A DNA stretch of 64,000 nt. Origin: Micromonospora lupini str. Lupac 08. Lineage in GTDB: Bacteria > Actinomycetota > Actinomycetes > Mycobacteriales > Micromonosporaceae. The translations under genes were made by a program, and so were the position numbers. The notes beneath the pieces are model-generated. The model was given only the letters and a program-made list of their open reading frames with translations. It was not told the DNA's origin and ran no database searches. The stretch lies in NCBI RefSeq assembly GCF_000297395.2, contig NZ_HF570108.1, forward strand, positions 3,345,766-3,409,765. Reading direction: 5' to 3'. Below, in pieces: positions 10,259-18,035 of the stretch (within the stretch, counting starts at the first letter, position 1; each line of letters begins with the position of its first letter).

Positions 10259-12199
10259 ATGGCAGTCCACCTTCAATTTCATCGCCTAGACCTCAAGACC
10301 GCTCAAGCCACGAGCCGATACGAGTTCAAGCCTGGGTTGAATGTCGTTAACGGAAGCTACAAGACTGGCAAGAGCAGTATGTTAGAGCTTCTGAAATTTG
10401 CTCTGGGTGCCAAAGGCGCCAAGCTGATGACGGCGATCGAAGAGAACCTCCAGAATGTAACGTTGGAAGTGACTATAGGCGCAGATCGGCTGACTTTAAG
10501 TCGCGCGGTCGGAGAGAACCAGTTAACGGTTACTCGCGCTGACGGTTTCACTGATCGCTGGACTGCTACTTCCGGTAAAATGCCGCGGGCTGGTATAGAA
10601 ATTCTCAAGCTGCTGCGATTCCCTATCGCGCGCTTAAGCAATAACAGCGAGACGGGTAGCGAGCCCCTGACATTCTTTGACCTTTTCCGATACGTTTACC
10701 TGCCGCAGGATGACGTAAACTCGTCGGTGGCGGGACACAATGATCCGTTCACGAACAGGAAACGGCGTGCCGTATTCGAGTTGGCTTACGGCCTTTCTGA
10801 CGAACGTATCCGGGAATTGGAAGTTGATGCTGCCGCGTTAGAGCGGGCGCAAGGAGCAGCAAAGTTGGAAGCGGAGACTGTTCGCCGTTTCCTATTCAAT
10901 GTTGGCGCGCCCAACGAAGCAGAGCTAGCGGTCGAAGAGGCAGAGGCCCAAGCTGACCTCGTCGAAGCGGAGAGACGGCTTGAAGAAGCGAGGCGGATGG
11001 CCGGCGCAGACATCGGCGGGGACCAAGAAGGTCTCCGAAAGCGGATCTCTACCCTTCGAACCGCAACGGCGGACGCTGAGGCAGAGCGCACGCTAGCGCA
11101 GGTGGCAGTTGACCGAGGACGCGCCTTGCTCGCGCAGCTCCAACTGGACGCGCAAAGAGCACAGCGAGAGGCGGATGCTCACAATTCGATCTCAGGCCTC
11201 GAATTTAGCGTCTGTCCACGGTGTCTACAATCTGTTTCGGACCGCGACCTTGATCCGGCGCAGTGTCTTCTTTGTGCCCAGCCGCAGCCATCGCGTTCTG
11301 GCTTGCGGATGCGGAGCGACCATGATGCAGCGGTAACCCGCATTCTTGCCCAAAAAGAAGAAGCTCTAATGCTCCAGAAAGAAGATGAGGACTATTTCAC
11401 GGAGTGGACGAATCAGGTAAATAGGCTGCGTGAGCAGCTCACTGAAGCTGCGGGCGACCTAGAAAGGCAAGCCGATCCTCAGCAGATCTTTCCCAGTATA
11501 GATCAAGCCAGCGAGGCTGCTGCCGACCGTGAGCGCGCGCGTGCTCGCCTACGCGACATTGAGCGATTTCGAGATCAATGGGATCAATACGATGAACTCG
11601 AATCTAGGGTACGTCGCTTTGGCCAGCAGCTGGAATCTAACCGCGTGCAACAAACATCCGAACGGCAGCGACTTGAAGAGAATAGGTATAGGATTGCCGA
11701 GTTGGGCGAAATTTTTGATGAAGAGATTCGCGAGTTACGCTTTACCGGCTACCAGGAAGCGGGGCTCGACCCTCAGACCTATCTCCCCGTCATCAATGGA
11801 GACTCATTCGATCGCTTGAGCGTAAGCGGAGCCAGCAAAACGCTCGCCAATGATGCCTATTATCTTGCCAATCTCGCATACTCGCTCAGTAGCGGACAGT
11901 ACCTTATGCCCGACGCGCTTCTGCTTGACAGCCCCCGCACTAGCCTCGGAAACACCCCGGAGGATGTCGCTGCTGGTCAGCGGCTATACGAAAGGATGTA
12001 TCGCCTGTCGCTTTCTTATCCTGCGTGTCAGATCATCGTGGCTGATAATGGGCTTCCCCCACTGGAGCGTAGGCTATCGAAATCAATTAATCTTATAACC
12101 TTGACGTACCCTGAGCCGTTGCTGCGCGATGTCCCTCACCCGGGTAGGGAGGCGGTTATTGAGATGGAGCAACGTCAAGCGGGAAAGCGGCGGCGATAG
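10259..12199 (+). CDS. SMC/Rad50-like ABC ATPase of an ABC-3C system
   Basis: A 646-residue ABC ATPase of the SMC/RecN type. Walker A is G32-S-Y-K-T-G-K38-S39. A long coiled coil (about 195-500) is broken by a zinc-hook-like CPRC...CLLC cluster (Cys319, 322, 336, 339). A signature-like segment (SGASKTLAND) follows near residues 523-532, and Walker B (ALLLDSPRTSLG) lies near 556-567. ATG has GAGGA upstream. It is the last gene of the three-gene unit. By analogy with ABC-3C systems it would act as the DNA-sensing motor that licenses the nuclease. Composition is AT-richer than the neighbours. Confidence 0.75.
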   Translation: MAVHLQFHRLDLKTAQATSRYEFKPGLNVVNGSYKTGKSSMLELLKFALGAKGAKLMTAIEENLQNVTLEVTIGADRLTLSRAVGENQLTVTRADGFTDRWTATSGKMPRAGIEILKLLRFPIARLSNNSETGSEPLTFFDLFRYVYLPQDDVNSSVAGHNDPFTNRKRRAVFELAYGLSDERIRELEVDAAALERAQGAAKLEAETVRRFLFNVGAPNEAELAVEEAEAQADLVEAERRLEEARRMAGADIGGDQEGLRKRISTLRTATADAEAERTLAQVAVDRGRALLAQLQLDAQRAQREADAHNSISGLEFSVCPRCLQSVSDRDLDPAQCLLCAQPQPSRSGLRMRSDHDAAVTRILAQKEEALMLQKEDEDYFTEWTNQVNRLREQLTEAAGDLERQADPQQIFPSIDQASEAAADRERARARLRDIERFRDQWDQYDELESRVRRFGQQLESNRVQQTSERQRLEENRYRIAELGEIFDEEIRELRFTGYQEAGLDPQTYLPVINGDSFDRLSVSGASKTLANDAYYLANLAYSLSSGQYLMPDALLLDSPRTSLGNTPEDVAAGQRLYERMYRLSLSYPACQIIVADNGLPPLERRLSKSINLITLTYPEPLLRDVPHPGREAVIEMEQRQAGKRRR

Positions 12200-12324
12200 T
12201 TGTTCTCCACTGCCCGCGTCTTCCGGTGCACACGACCGTGAACGATGAATGGCTCGGCCCTACGCCTGATATCTTTATGAGAGCTTTACCGACATTCAAT
12301 GTGAACGGCATGAGGCTCTGCTGG

Positions 12325-12335
12325 TGTACCGTACA
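12325..12335. promoter_or_regulatory. Perfect palindrome TGTACCGTACA upstream of XRE regulator
   Basis: An 11-bp perfect palindrome sits about 67 bases before the XRE start and is extended by CTGCTG / CAGCAG flanks. It is placed where a promoter or operator should be. Autoregulation by the XRE protein is a guess. Confidence 0.35.
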
Positions 12336-12401
12336 GCAGTGCAGGGATAGGGGTTCATGCTCGCCACTAGCCCAGTAACTTGTTCGGGAGTGGGTGAAGG
12401 C

Positions 12402-13592
12402 ATGGTGAAGAGGCCGGACACCATCGGTGCCAGGATCCGATACTGGCGGATGCGCCGGGGCGGCATGACTCAAGCCGTCCTCGCCGGCCTCGCTGGGGTC
12501 ACCCAGTCGTACGTGTCGCAGGTCGAGTCGGGTCGGAAGACCATCGACCGTCGCTCCACTCTGGTCGCTCTCGCCGCCGCGCTCCAGGTCACGGTGGCTG
12601 ACCTGCTCGGCCAGGGCACCGAATCCGGCGACCCCGCCCGTGAGAGCGCCGCCGAGTGCGTGCCGGCGATCTGGTCGGCCCTGATTGAGATCGAGGACGG
12701 CGAGCGCCGCCCGTCCACCTACGCAGCGGAGCATCTGGCCGCCGAGATCGCCCGCGCCGAGCAACTCCGCAGCTCGTGCAACTACCCAGCCATGGCCCGC
12801 ATGCTCCCGAGCTTGTTGCTCGAAGCCGCCGCCGTAGGCGGGACCGTGCTCGTCCAGGTTGCCTACCAAGCCGCCACCTGCTTGCGGAACCTCGGCTACC
12901 GCCACCTCGCCCTCAACGCCGCCCGGCTCGCTGGGGCGGTCGCCGAAGACGCCGAAGACCCGGCGTGGATCGCAGCCTCCCGTTTCGCCTACGCGCAGAG
13001 CCTGCCGATCGAGTCCGCATCGGTCGCGGCGCGCGCCGCCGACCGGTCACTGACCGAACTGCAAGCAGACGCCGCCGACAAACGAGTGCGACAGATGCTC
13101 GGCCAGCTTCATCTCTCGGCCGCGTTGACGTCGACGGTCAGCGGTCGGTTGGACGTAGCTCGCGACCACCTTGCCGAGGCAGCACGTGAGGCGGCGACGC
13201 TCGGAGATCCCGTCGACGGGGCTGGCTTCAACGGTTGTGGCTTCGGGCCGACCAACGTGGGGCTCTGGGAGATGTCCATCGCCGCCGAGCAGGGCGAGTC
13301 CGGCCGGGTCATTGAGCTGTCCCGAACGGTCCGGCCGCAGGTGCTCGCGGCGTCGATCCGCCAACAGTCCTACTGGCTTGACCTCGGTCGAGCGCTGGCA
13401 GACAGCGGTCGTCGGGATGCCGAAGCCCTCGCGGCATTCGTGCAGGCCGAGCGGGCCGCGCCGATCCCGTTCGCCATCAACCCTCTCGCCCGCGATGCCG
13501 TGGTGACTCTGGCGCAGCGTGCCCAGCGCCGGGCCATCCCCGACGACCTGCGCCTGCTCGCCGGCCGCATCGGCATCAACCTGGCCGCATAA
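12402..13592 (+). CDS. XRE-family transcriptional regulator with TPR-like tail
   Basis: An N-terminal Cro/C1-type HTH (about residues 8-62; MTQAVLAGLAGVTQSYVSQVESGRK) is followed by a ~310-residue helical TPR-like domain, as in many actinobacterial peptide- or signal-responsive regulators. ATG at 12402 begins the conserved part; GGGAG lies about 12 bases upstream. The frame opens at 12357, but that extra segment is not conserved-looking. Composition returns to the GC-rich norm, so the ABC-3C island ends upstream of this gene. No obvious target gene; it may act on the neighbouring regulator genes. Confidence 0.8.
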   Translation: MVKRPDTIGARIRYWRMRRGGMTQAVLAGLAGVTQSYVSQVESGRKTIDRRSTLVALAAALQVTVADLLGQGTESGDPARESAAECVPAIWSALIEIEDGERRPSTYAAEHLAAEIARAEQLRSSCNYPAMARMLPSLLLEAAAVGGTVLVQVAYQAATCLRNLGYRHLALNAARLAGAVAEDAEDPAWIAASRFAYAQSLPIESASVAARAADRSLTELQADAADKRVRQMLGQLHLSAALTSTVSGRLDVARDHLAEAAREAATLGDPVDGAGFNGCGFGPTNVGLWEMSIAAEQGESGRVIELSRTVRPQVLAASIRQQSYWLDLGRALADSGRRDAEALAAFVQAERAAPIPFAINPLARDAVVTLAQRAQRRAIPDDLRLLAGRIGINLAA

Positions 13593-13628
13593 CTGCCAGT
13601 AATCACCGCATCACCAATCCGCCCTACT

Positions 13629-13654
13629 GTCCGGTTTAGGACGTGGACGCGTCC
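13629..13654. promoter_or_regulatory. Inverted repeats upstream of the 53-aa gene and XRE regulator
   Basis: GTCC-N6-GGAC (13629-13642) is followed three bases later by the perfect 10-bp palindrome GGACGCGTCC (13645-13654). They lie 50-75 bases before the ATG at 13705, the expected promoter zone. An operator for the XRE protein encoded downstream is plausible but untested. Confidence 0.3.
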
Positions 13655-13704
13655 CGATGGCCTGGGGGCGGCGAGCCTCCCGGGCCTCTGACTGAGGAGG
13701 CGGG

Positions 13705-13866
13705 ATGAGCGGTCAGGACGACGACGCTTCGGAGAACAAGGGTGAGGCGGCCGAGCGGGAGGCTGCCAAGCAGCGCCTCCTCGCCCAGGCCGAGGCGGAC
13801 CGCGTACCCGTGGAGGACACGACCCGCGCGGTCCCGGACCGGCGGTGGCGGCGTGACCAGCGATGA
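13705..13866 (+). CDS. Small hypothetical protein, 53 aa, overlapping an XRE regulator gene
   Basis: ATG preceded by GAGGAGG opens a 53-codon frame ending at TGA 13864-13866. The product starts MSGQDDDASENKGEAAERE, is acidic and helical in its N-terminal two thirds and ends in the basic stretch RRWRRDQR. Its stop lies 14 bases inside the following XRE gene (GTG at 13853), so translation of the two is probably coupled. The strong ribosome-binding site here, and the absence of one before the GTG, favour this being a real gene. Function unknown; a cofactor or antagonist of the XRE protein is possible. Confidence 0.55.
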   Translation: MSGQDDDASENKGEAAEREAAKQRLLAQAEADRVPVEDTTRAVPDRRWRRDQR

Positions 13867-14998
13867 CCTCCCGATCGGCCGCCGGGTGGCGCGCTGGCGG
13901 GTGCGGCGGCAGATGACGCAGCAGATGTTGGCCGACCGGCTGCGCAGGTCGAAGAGCTGGGTCGACAAGATCGAGCGGGGCGTCCGCCCCCTGGACCGGT
14001 ACTCGGTGATCCAGGAGCTGGCCCACGTCCTGCGCGTCGACCCGGAGGTGTTGCTCGGCCAGCCGCGCGGCATCCCTGCTGGCCCTCCGGATGGGGTGGA
14101 CGACATCCGGGCCGCGCTCGCCCGCTACGACACCCCGCAAGCCCCACAGGAGACGGACGAGCTGAGGCGGCAGGTCGGCTACGCCTGGTTGACCTACCAG
14201 CACGCGCACTACGGGCAGTTGGTGCGGGTGTTGCCGGGTCTGCTCGACGCCGCCCAGGGCGCGCGGTCGGCGGAGCTGCTGGTGCAGGCGTACCGGATCA
14301 CCTCGTCGCTGCTGGTCAAGCTCGGCGAGGCCGACCTCGGCTGGCTGGCCGCCGACCGGGCGATGGCCGCCGCCGGAGACGACCCGGCGCTGGCGGCGAC
14401 GGCGGCCGTCTCGGTCAGCCAGGCGCTCCGCGCCGCCGGCCGCGACCGCCTGGCCCTGACCGCGTCCCTCGCCGCCGCGAACCGCGTCCGGCCGCAGCGG
14501 TCGCCGGGGGAGTGGGCCGTGGGTGGGACGCTGCTGGTCCAGGCCGCCCTTGCCGCCGCCGGCTGCGGCGAGCACCACCACGCCAACGAGCTGACCGACC
14601 GGGCCGCGGGCGTCGCCGCACACCTTCGGGGGTACGACGATCAGCACCGCACCAGCTTCGGCCCGGTCGCCGTGGAGCTGGCGCGGGTGCTGGTGGCGGC
14701 GTCGCGCGGTGACGCCGTCGAGGCGCTGCAACGGCACTCGACTGTGGTGCGGCGGGAGGGGTGGCGGCGGTTGCCGGCCGAGTATCGGGGCGCCTACCTG
14801 GTGGACGCCGCTCGGGCGTACCTCCAGGTGGGTGACCTGCGCGGGGCGGCGCGGGCGCTTGTCGACGCGGACAGTGTCGCGCCGGCTGAGGTTCGGTGCC
14901 GGCCGTTGGCGCGTACTCTCATCGCCGATGTCGCCCGGGCGCAGCCGGCGCCGGCCGGCGTGGCGCGACTGGCGACGTTGGTCGGCCTCACCCGGTGA
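13853..14998 (+). CDS. XRE-family transcriptional regulator with TPR-like tail
   Basis: Helix-turn-helix at about residues 8-60 (QQMLADRLRRSKSWVDKIERG), then a ~320-residue alpha-helical sensor domain. GTG at 13853 starts the conserved region and lies within the upstream small gene. The last 228 bases (14771-14998) recur almost unchanged at 17719-17946, and shorter pieces of the gene recur at 20711-20826. This copy is the only complete one in the window. The match ends exactly at the stop codon, which makes the 3' end of this gene look like an insertion or recombination point. Confidence 0.8.
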   Translation: MTSDDLPIGRRVARWRVRRQMTQQMLADRLRRSKSWVDKIERGVRPLDRYSVIQELAHVLRVDPEVLLGQPRGIPAGPPDGVDDIRAALARYDTPQAPQETDELRRQVGYAWLTYQHAHYGQLVRVLPGLLDAAQGARSAELLVQAYRITSSLLVKLGEADLGWLAADRAMAAAGDDPALAATAAVSVSQALRAAGRDRLALTASLAAANRVRPQRSPGEWAVGGTLLVQAALAAAGCGEHHHANELTDRAAGVAAHLRGYDDQHRTSFGPVAVELARVLVAASRGDAVEALQRHSTVVRREGWRRLPAEYRGAYLVDAARAYLQVGDLRGAARALVDADSVAPAEVRCRPLARTLIADVARAQPAPAGVARLATLVGLTR

Positions 14999-15073
14999 GC
15001 GCCTGCGGCGACCCAAGCGCCGGGCGGCGGGACAGGACAAAGGCAGCCATCGGGGCTTCGACGGCGAAGAATG

Positions 15074-15637
15074 TCAAGCTGCCAGTGCTTTCAGTTCTTC
15101 CAGCACCTCACGCTCGACCTCGGCAAGTGACCTCTGTTCGTCCTCGGCGATCCACTGGGAGAAGGCCACGCTGAAAACCGTCACGCCGGTTTCCGCCGCG
15201 AGGACGGCCGCTCGCTCGGCGACGCCGCGCGCACGCAAGGCGCCGGCTACCACCGCCGCGAGCGATGCCCTCTTCAGCAGCTCGCGTTCCAGTAGGCCGG
15301 GGTTCGCCGTGATGACCGCGTGGCGCTGACGTGACCAGGGCCGTCGTTCGTCGGCGAAGGACTCCGCCGCGACCGCCAGGGCTGCGGTGACCATCTCCAG
15401 CGGCGACGCGGACGGCGGGGCCGCGCGAACGCCGTCCAGGAATGCCTGTTGCAGCATGTCCTGTCCGTCGAACAGCACCTCGCGCTTGTCGGCGAAGTGA
15501 CGGAAGAACGTGCGCTCGGTCAGGCCGACGCTCTGGGCGATCTCTTCGACGGTCGTCTTCTCGAAGCCTTGTCGGACATAGAGCTCCAGTGCCGCCATCT
15601 GTAGGCGCTGCCTCGCACCTGGATCCCATCGCGCCAT
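15074..15637 (-). CDS. TetR-family transcriptional regulator
   Basis: A 187-residue TetR repressor. The N-terminal HTH is clear (TTVEEIAQSVGLTERTFFRHFADKREVL), followed by a helical ligand-binding domain. ATG at 15637 begins the conserved MARWDPGARQRL; the frame is open to 15703, but that part overlaps the operator region. It diverges from an epimerase-like gene, with two copies of a 21-bp inverted repeat between them. The simplest reading is repression of itself and of that enzyme. Ligand unknown. Confidence 0.85.
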   Translation of the reverse strand: MARWDPGARQRLQMAALELYVRQGFEKTTVEEIAQSVGLTERTFFRHFADKREVLFDGQDMLQQAFLDGVRAAPPSASPLEMVTAALAVAAESFADERRPWSRQRHAVITANPGLLERELLKRASLAAVVAGALRARGVAERAAVLAAETGVTVFSVAFSQWIAEDEQRSLAEVEREVLEELKALAA

Positions 15638-15650
15638 AGGGAGAGCATAG

Positions 15651-15671
15651 TGATGACAGTGGCTGACATCA
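15651..15671. promoter_or_regulatory. Operator copy 1 (probable TetR site)
   Basis: A 21-bp imperfect inverted repeat, TGATGACAG-TGG-CTGACATCA, whose half-sites match at eight of nine positions. It lies 14 bases upstream of the TetR start. The same motif recurs 31 bases away, about three helical turns. Confidence 0.65.
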
Positions 15672-15681
15672 TGCGTTAGGG

Positions 15682-15702
15682 TGACGACAGCAACTGACAT
15701 CA
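15682..15702. promoter_or_regulatory. Operator copy 2 (probable TetR site)
   Basis: TGACGACAG-CAA-CTGACATCA is the second copy of the 21-bp motif and extends outward to GG...CC (15680-15704). It lies about 40 bases before the epimerase start, so a bound repressor would block that promoter as well. Confidence 0.65.
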
Positions 15703-15740
15703 CCAGGGTGTTGGTTGGCCGGCATCAAGGAGATCCATCC

Positions 15741-16637
15741 ATGCGCGTTTTCGTCACCGGGGCATCCGGCTGGATCGGCTCCGCCACCGTCGGCGAGCTG
15801 CTCGCGGCCGGTCACGACGTCGTCGGCCTCGCCCGCTCCGACGCCTCCGCCGCCGCTCTGCAAGCCATGGGCGTCACGGTCCGGCGCGGCGACCTCGACG
15901 ACCTCGACGGCATCCGCGCGGGCGCCGCGGACGCCGAGGCCGTGATTCATCTCGCCAACAAGCACGACTTCGACAACCCCGCCGTCTCGAACAAGGCCGA
16001 GCGAGCCGCGATCAAGGCAATCGGGGACACCCTCGAAGGTTCGGGTCGGCCCTTCCTGTTCGCCTCGGGCATCATCCCGGTCGACGGTGGTCGTCCCGCC
16101 ACCGAAGACGATGCCTCCCCGTTCCACGGCCCCGACACCCCTCGCGGCGGCGGCGAGAACCTCGCACTGGACTACCTCGCCCGAGGCGTGCACGTGGTCG
16201 GGGTGCGGTTCGCCCCCACCACGCACGGCGCGGGCGACAACGGCCTCATGACCACTCTCGTCGGTATCGCGCGGGAGAAGGGCGTTGCCTGCTACATCGG
16301 CGACGGTATGAACCGGTGGCCCGCAGTGCATCGCTCCGATGCCGCCCGCCTCGTCCACCTCGGACTGGAGAAAGCACCCGCGGGCTCGCTCCTGCACGCG
16401 ATCGCCGAGGAAGGAGTCCCGACACGCCAGATCGCCGAGGCGATCGGCCACGCGCTCGACCTGCCCGTCGCCTCCATCTCGGCCGAGAACGCACCAGCTC
16501 ACTTCGGCTGGATCGGCGGATTCTTCGGCAGGGACATCCCCGCCTCCAGTACTCGCACCCAGGAAATCCTCGGCTGGACACCCACCGGCCCCACCCTCCT
16601 GGACGACCTCAACACAGGCGCCTACTCCCACGCCTGA
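15741..16637 (+). CDS. NAD(P)-dependent epimerase/dehydratase-like SDR
   Basis: An extended/atypical short-chain dehydrogenase of 298 residues. The nucleotide-binding motif VTGASGWIG is at residues 5-13. A conserved SGIIPVDGG segment lies where the active-site Ser is usual, but the classical YxxxK is not obvious, so catalytic details are uncertain. ATG at 15741 has CAAGGAG upstream. It is divergent from the TetR gene and probably its target. A NAD(P)H-linked reductase or epimerase acting on a small organic molecule is the most that can be said. Confidence 0.75.
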   Translation: MRVFVTGASGWIGSATVGELLAAGHDVVGLARSDASAAALQAMGVTVRRGDLDDLDGIRAGAADAEAVIHLANKHDFDNPAVSNKAERAAIKAIGDTLEGSGRPFLFASGIIPVDGGRPATEDDASPFHGPDTPRGGGENLALDYLARGVHVVGVRFAPTTHGAGDNGLMTTLVGIAREKGVACYIGDGMNRWPAVHRSDAARLVHLGLEKAPAGSLLHAIAEEGVPTRQIAEAIGHALDLPVASISAENAPAHFGWIGGFFGRDIPASSTRTQEILGWTPTGPTLLDDLNTGAYSHA

Positions 16638-16640
16638 CAA

Positions 16641-16667
16641 CCCGACGACGAGACGTAGGCCGTCGGG
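16641..16667. terminator. Possible hairpin terminator after the epimerase gene
   Basis: CCCGACG and CGTCGGG form a 7-bp stem with a 13-base loop just after the stop codon. There is no T-tract. It lies between convergent genes and could serve both. Confidence 0.4.
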
Positions 16668-16690
16668 TCAACCGGGCTACGAAACGGGAC

Positions 16691-17029
16691 CTAGGACCGC
16701 GGCTGTTCTCCGGCTTGAGCGCGTTCCACGATCATTCGTAGCGCCTCGACATGCCTCACGAAACGGGCTCGGGCCTCGTCGGTGGCTCGTACCGTGGTTT
16801 TGGGTACCCGGCCGTGATACGTGCGCCGTTGCTCGATCTGCCCGTCGTTCTTGAGTGTGGTGAGCTGTTTGGACAGTGCGGAGTCCGACAGTGACACCGC
16901 GTCCCGCAGGAAGGCGAAGTCGCACCAGTCCGCAGCTGTCAGCACCGACATGATCGCCAGCCGTGTCGGATCCGAGAGCAGCCGGTCCAGGCCCGGTGCC
17001 CGGCCCGCAGTTGGTGGTGAGTCGGTCAT
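16691..17029 (-). CDS. Winged-helix transcriptional regulator (ArsR/MarR-like)
   Basis: A 112-residue single-domain wHTH protein. The recognition region reads SLSDSALSKQLTTLKNDG, followed by a wing (VPKTTVRATDEARARF). No cysteine pair for metal sensing is visible. The ATG overlaps the stop of the upstream membrane-protein gene (ATGA, 17026-17029), so the two form an operon. A 20-bp inverted repeat upstream of the operon is a likely binding site. Confidence 0.75.
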   Translation of the reverse strand: MTDSPPTAGRAPGLDRLLSDPTRLAIMSVLTAADWCDFAFLRDAVSLSDSALSKQLTTLKNDGQIEQRRTYHGRVPKTTVRATDEARARFVRHVEALRMIVERAQAGEQPRS

Positions 17030-17529
17030 CGGCCGCTTCGGTGTTGGAAGGTCTCGCTCAGCAGCTGACTCAGGGCGAACAGCGCGGTGAACGCAGCGCC
17101 GAGGAGTATCCCGGCGACGGTGTTCGGGTAGTTGCTCAGGCCGATCGCGCCGGCCACGTTGTCAGCGATCGTGTTGCCGTAACGGGAGAGCAGCCAGCCG
17201 CCGAGACCGCCGACGACCGCCACCACACCGAAAGCCTGTGGCACGAACGTCTGCCTGCGCTGCACAGCGCGCAGCCTGCTCAGTGGCGCTGATCGGCCGG
17301 CAAAAGTGATCACGGCAACGATGACGAGCACGACCAGGACCACCGCGGCGAGCAGCTTGGTGCCATCGAGGTCGACGAAGTCGTTAACCGCACATGCCGC
17401 GGCACTCAGGAGGAACATCGTTGCGTAGACCCACCACGGCACGCGCGCCGCGCGCCGGGTCCGTTGCTGGTGCTCGTGGATCGTGGCCAGAGTTGCTGCC
17501 GCGCTCTGCTGATCGACTTGCCTGCTCAT
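17026..17529 (-). CDS. Hypothetical four-helix membrane protein
   Basis: A 167-residue protein with a short hydrophilic N-terminus and four hydrophobic segments (around WWVYATMFLLSAAAC, LLAAVVLVVLVIVAVITF, AFGVVAVVGGLGGWLL and AGILLGAAFTALFALSQL). ATG at 17529 has a perfect AAGGAGG site. It is co-transcribed with the overlapping wHTH gene, a pairing common for small membrane proteins under their own regulator. No family name recognised. Confidence 0.7.
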   Translation of the reverse strand: MSRQVDQQSAAATLATIHEHQQRTRRAARVPWWVYATMFLLSAAACAVNDFVDLDGTKLLAAVVLVVLVIVAVITFAGRSAPLSRLRAVQRRQTFVPQAFGVVAVVGGLGGWLLSRYGNTIADNVAGAIGLSNYPNTVAGILLGAAFTALFALSQLLSETFQHRSGR

Positions 17530-17543
17530 CGTGACCTCCTTGG

Positions 17544-17592
17544 CTAGTTGCCTCATTGGAAAGTACTAGCTTCTTTCCGATGAGGCAACTAG
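17544..17592. promoter_or_regulatory. 20-bp near-perfect inverted repeat at the membrane protein/wHTH promoter
   Basis: CTAGTTGCCTCATTGGAAAG (17544-17563) and its complement at 17573-17592 match at 19 of 20 positions around a 9-base centre. It begins 15 bases upstream of the operon start. Length and position suggest a dimeric or double operator for the wHTH regulator rather than a terminator. Confidence 0.55.
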
Positions 17593-17655
17593 TCAGGTGG
17601 CCGGGGCGGCGACGGTGCGCGGATCTTCGCCGGACAGCGGCGGCGCACCCCCACC

Positions 17656-17946
17656 GTGCCCGACCCGGCAGCGGTCCTGCCGGCGGACCTGAGCCGCCGG
17701 GACTTCGCCATCGCCGCTTTGCCGGCCGAGTATCGGGGCGCCTACCTGGTCGACGCCGCTCGGGCGTACCTCCAGGTGGGTGACGTGCGCGGGGCGGCAC
17801 GTGCCCTGGTCGACGCGGACAGTGTCGCGCCGGCTGAGGTTCGGTGCCGGCCGTTGGCGCGTACTCTCATCGCCGATGTCGCCCGGGCGCAGCCGGCGCC
17901 GGCCGGCGTGGCGCGACTGGCGACATTGGTCGGCCTCACCCGCTGA
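17656..17946 (+). pseudogene. Detached 3' fragment of an XRE-TPR regulator gene
   Basis: Bases 17719-17946 repeat 14771-14998 with about eight mismatches and no gaps, covering the last 75 codons of the XRE gene and ending at the same stop codon. No HTH precedes it; the upstream 60 bases are unrelated. It is therefore a remnant, not a functional regulator. Together with the complete copy it brackets the TetR/epimerase and wHTH/membrane modules. Confidence 0.85.
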
Positions 17947-18035
17947 TCGAGCAGCTTCGCCGCCCCGGCGATCCCACGACCTGCCACCGACGCCGCCACC
18001 GGCACCAGCCTCGGCGGGTCAGTCCCGCCGCGGAC

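Noticed and set aside
8392..12199. CBASS or retron defence system
   Set aside because: The nuclease is Cap4-like, but no cyclase, reverse transcriptase or ncRNA is seen; the middle component and SMC-like ATPase fit ABC-3C better.
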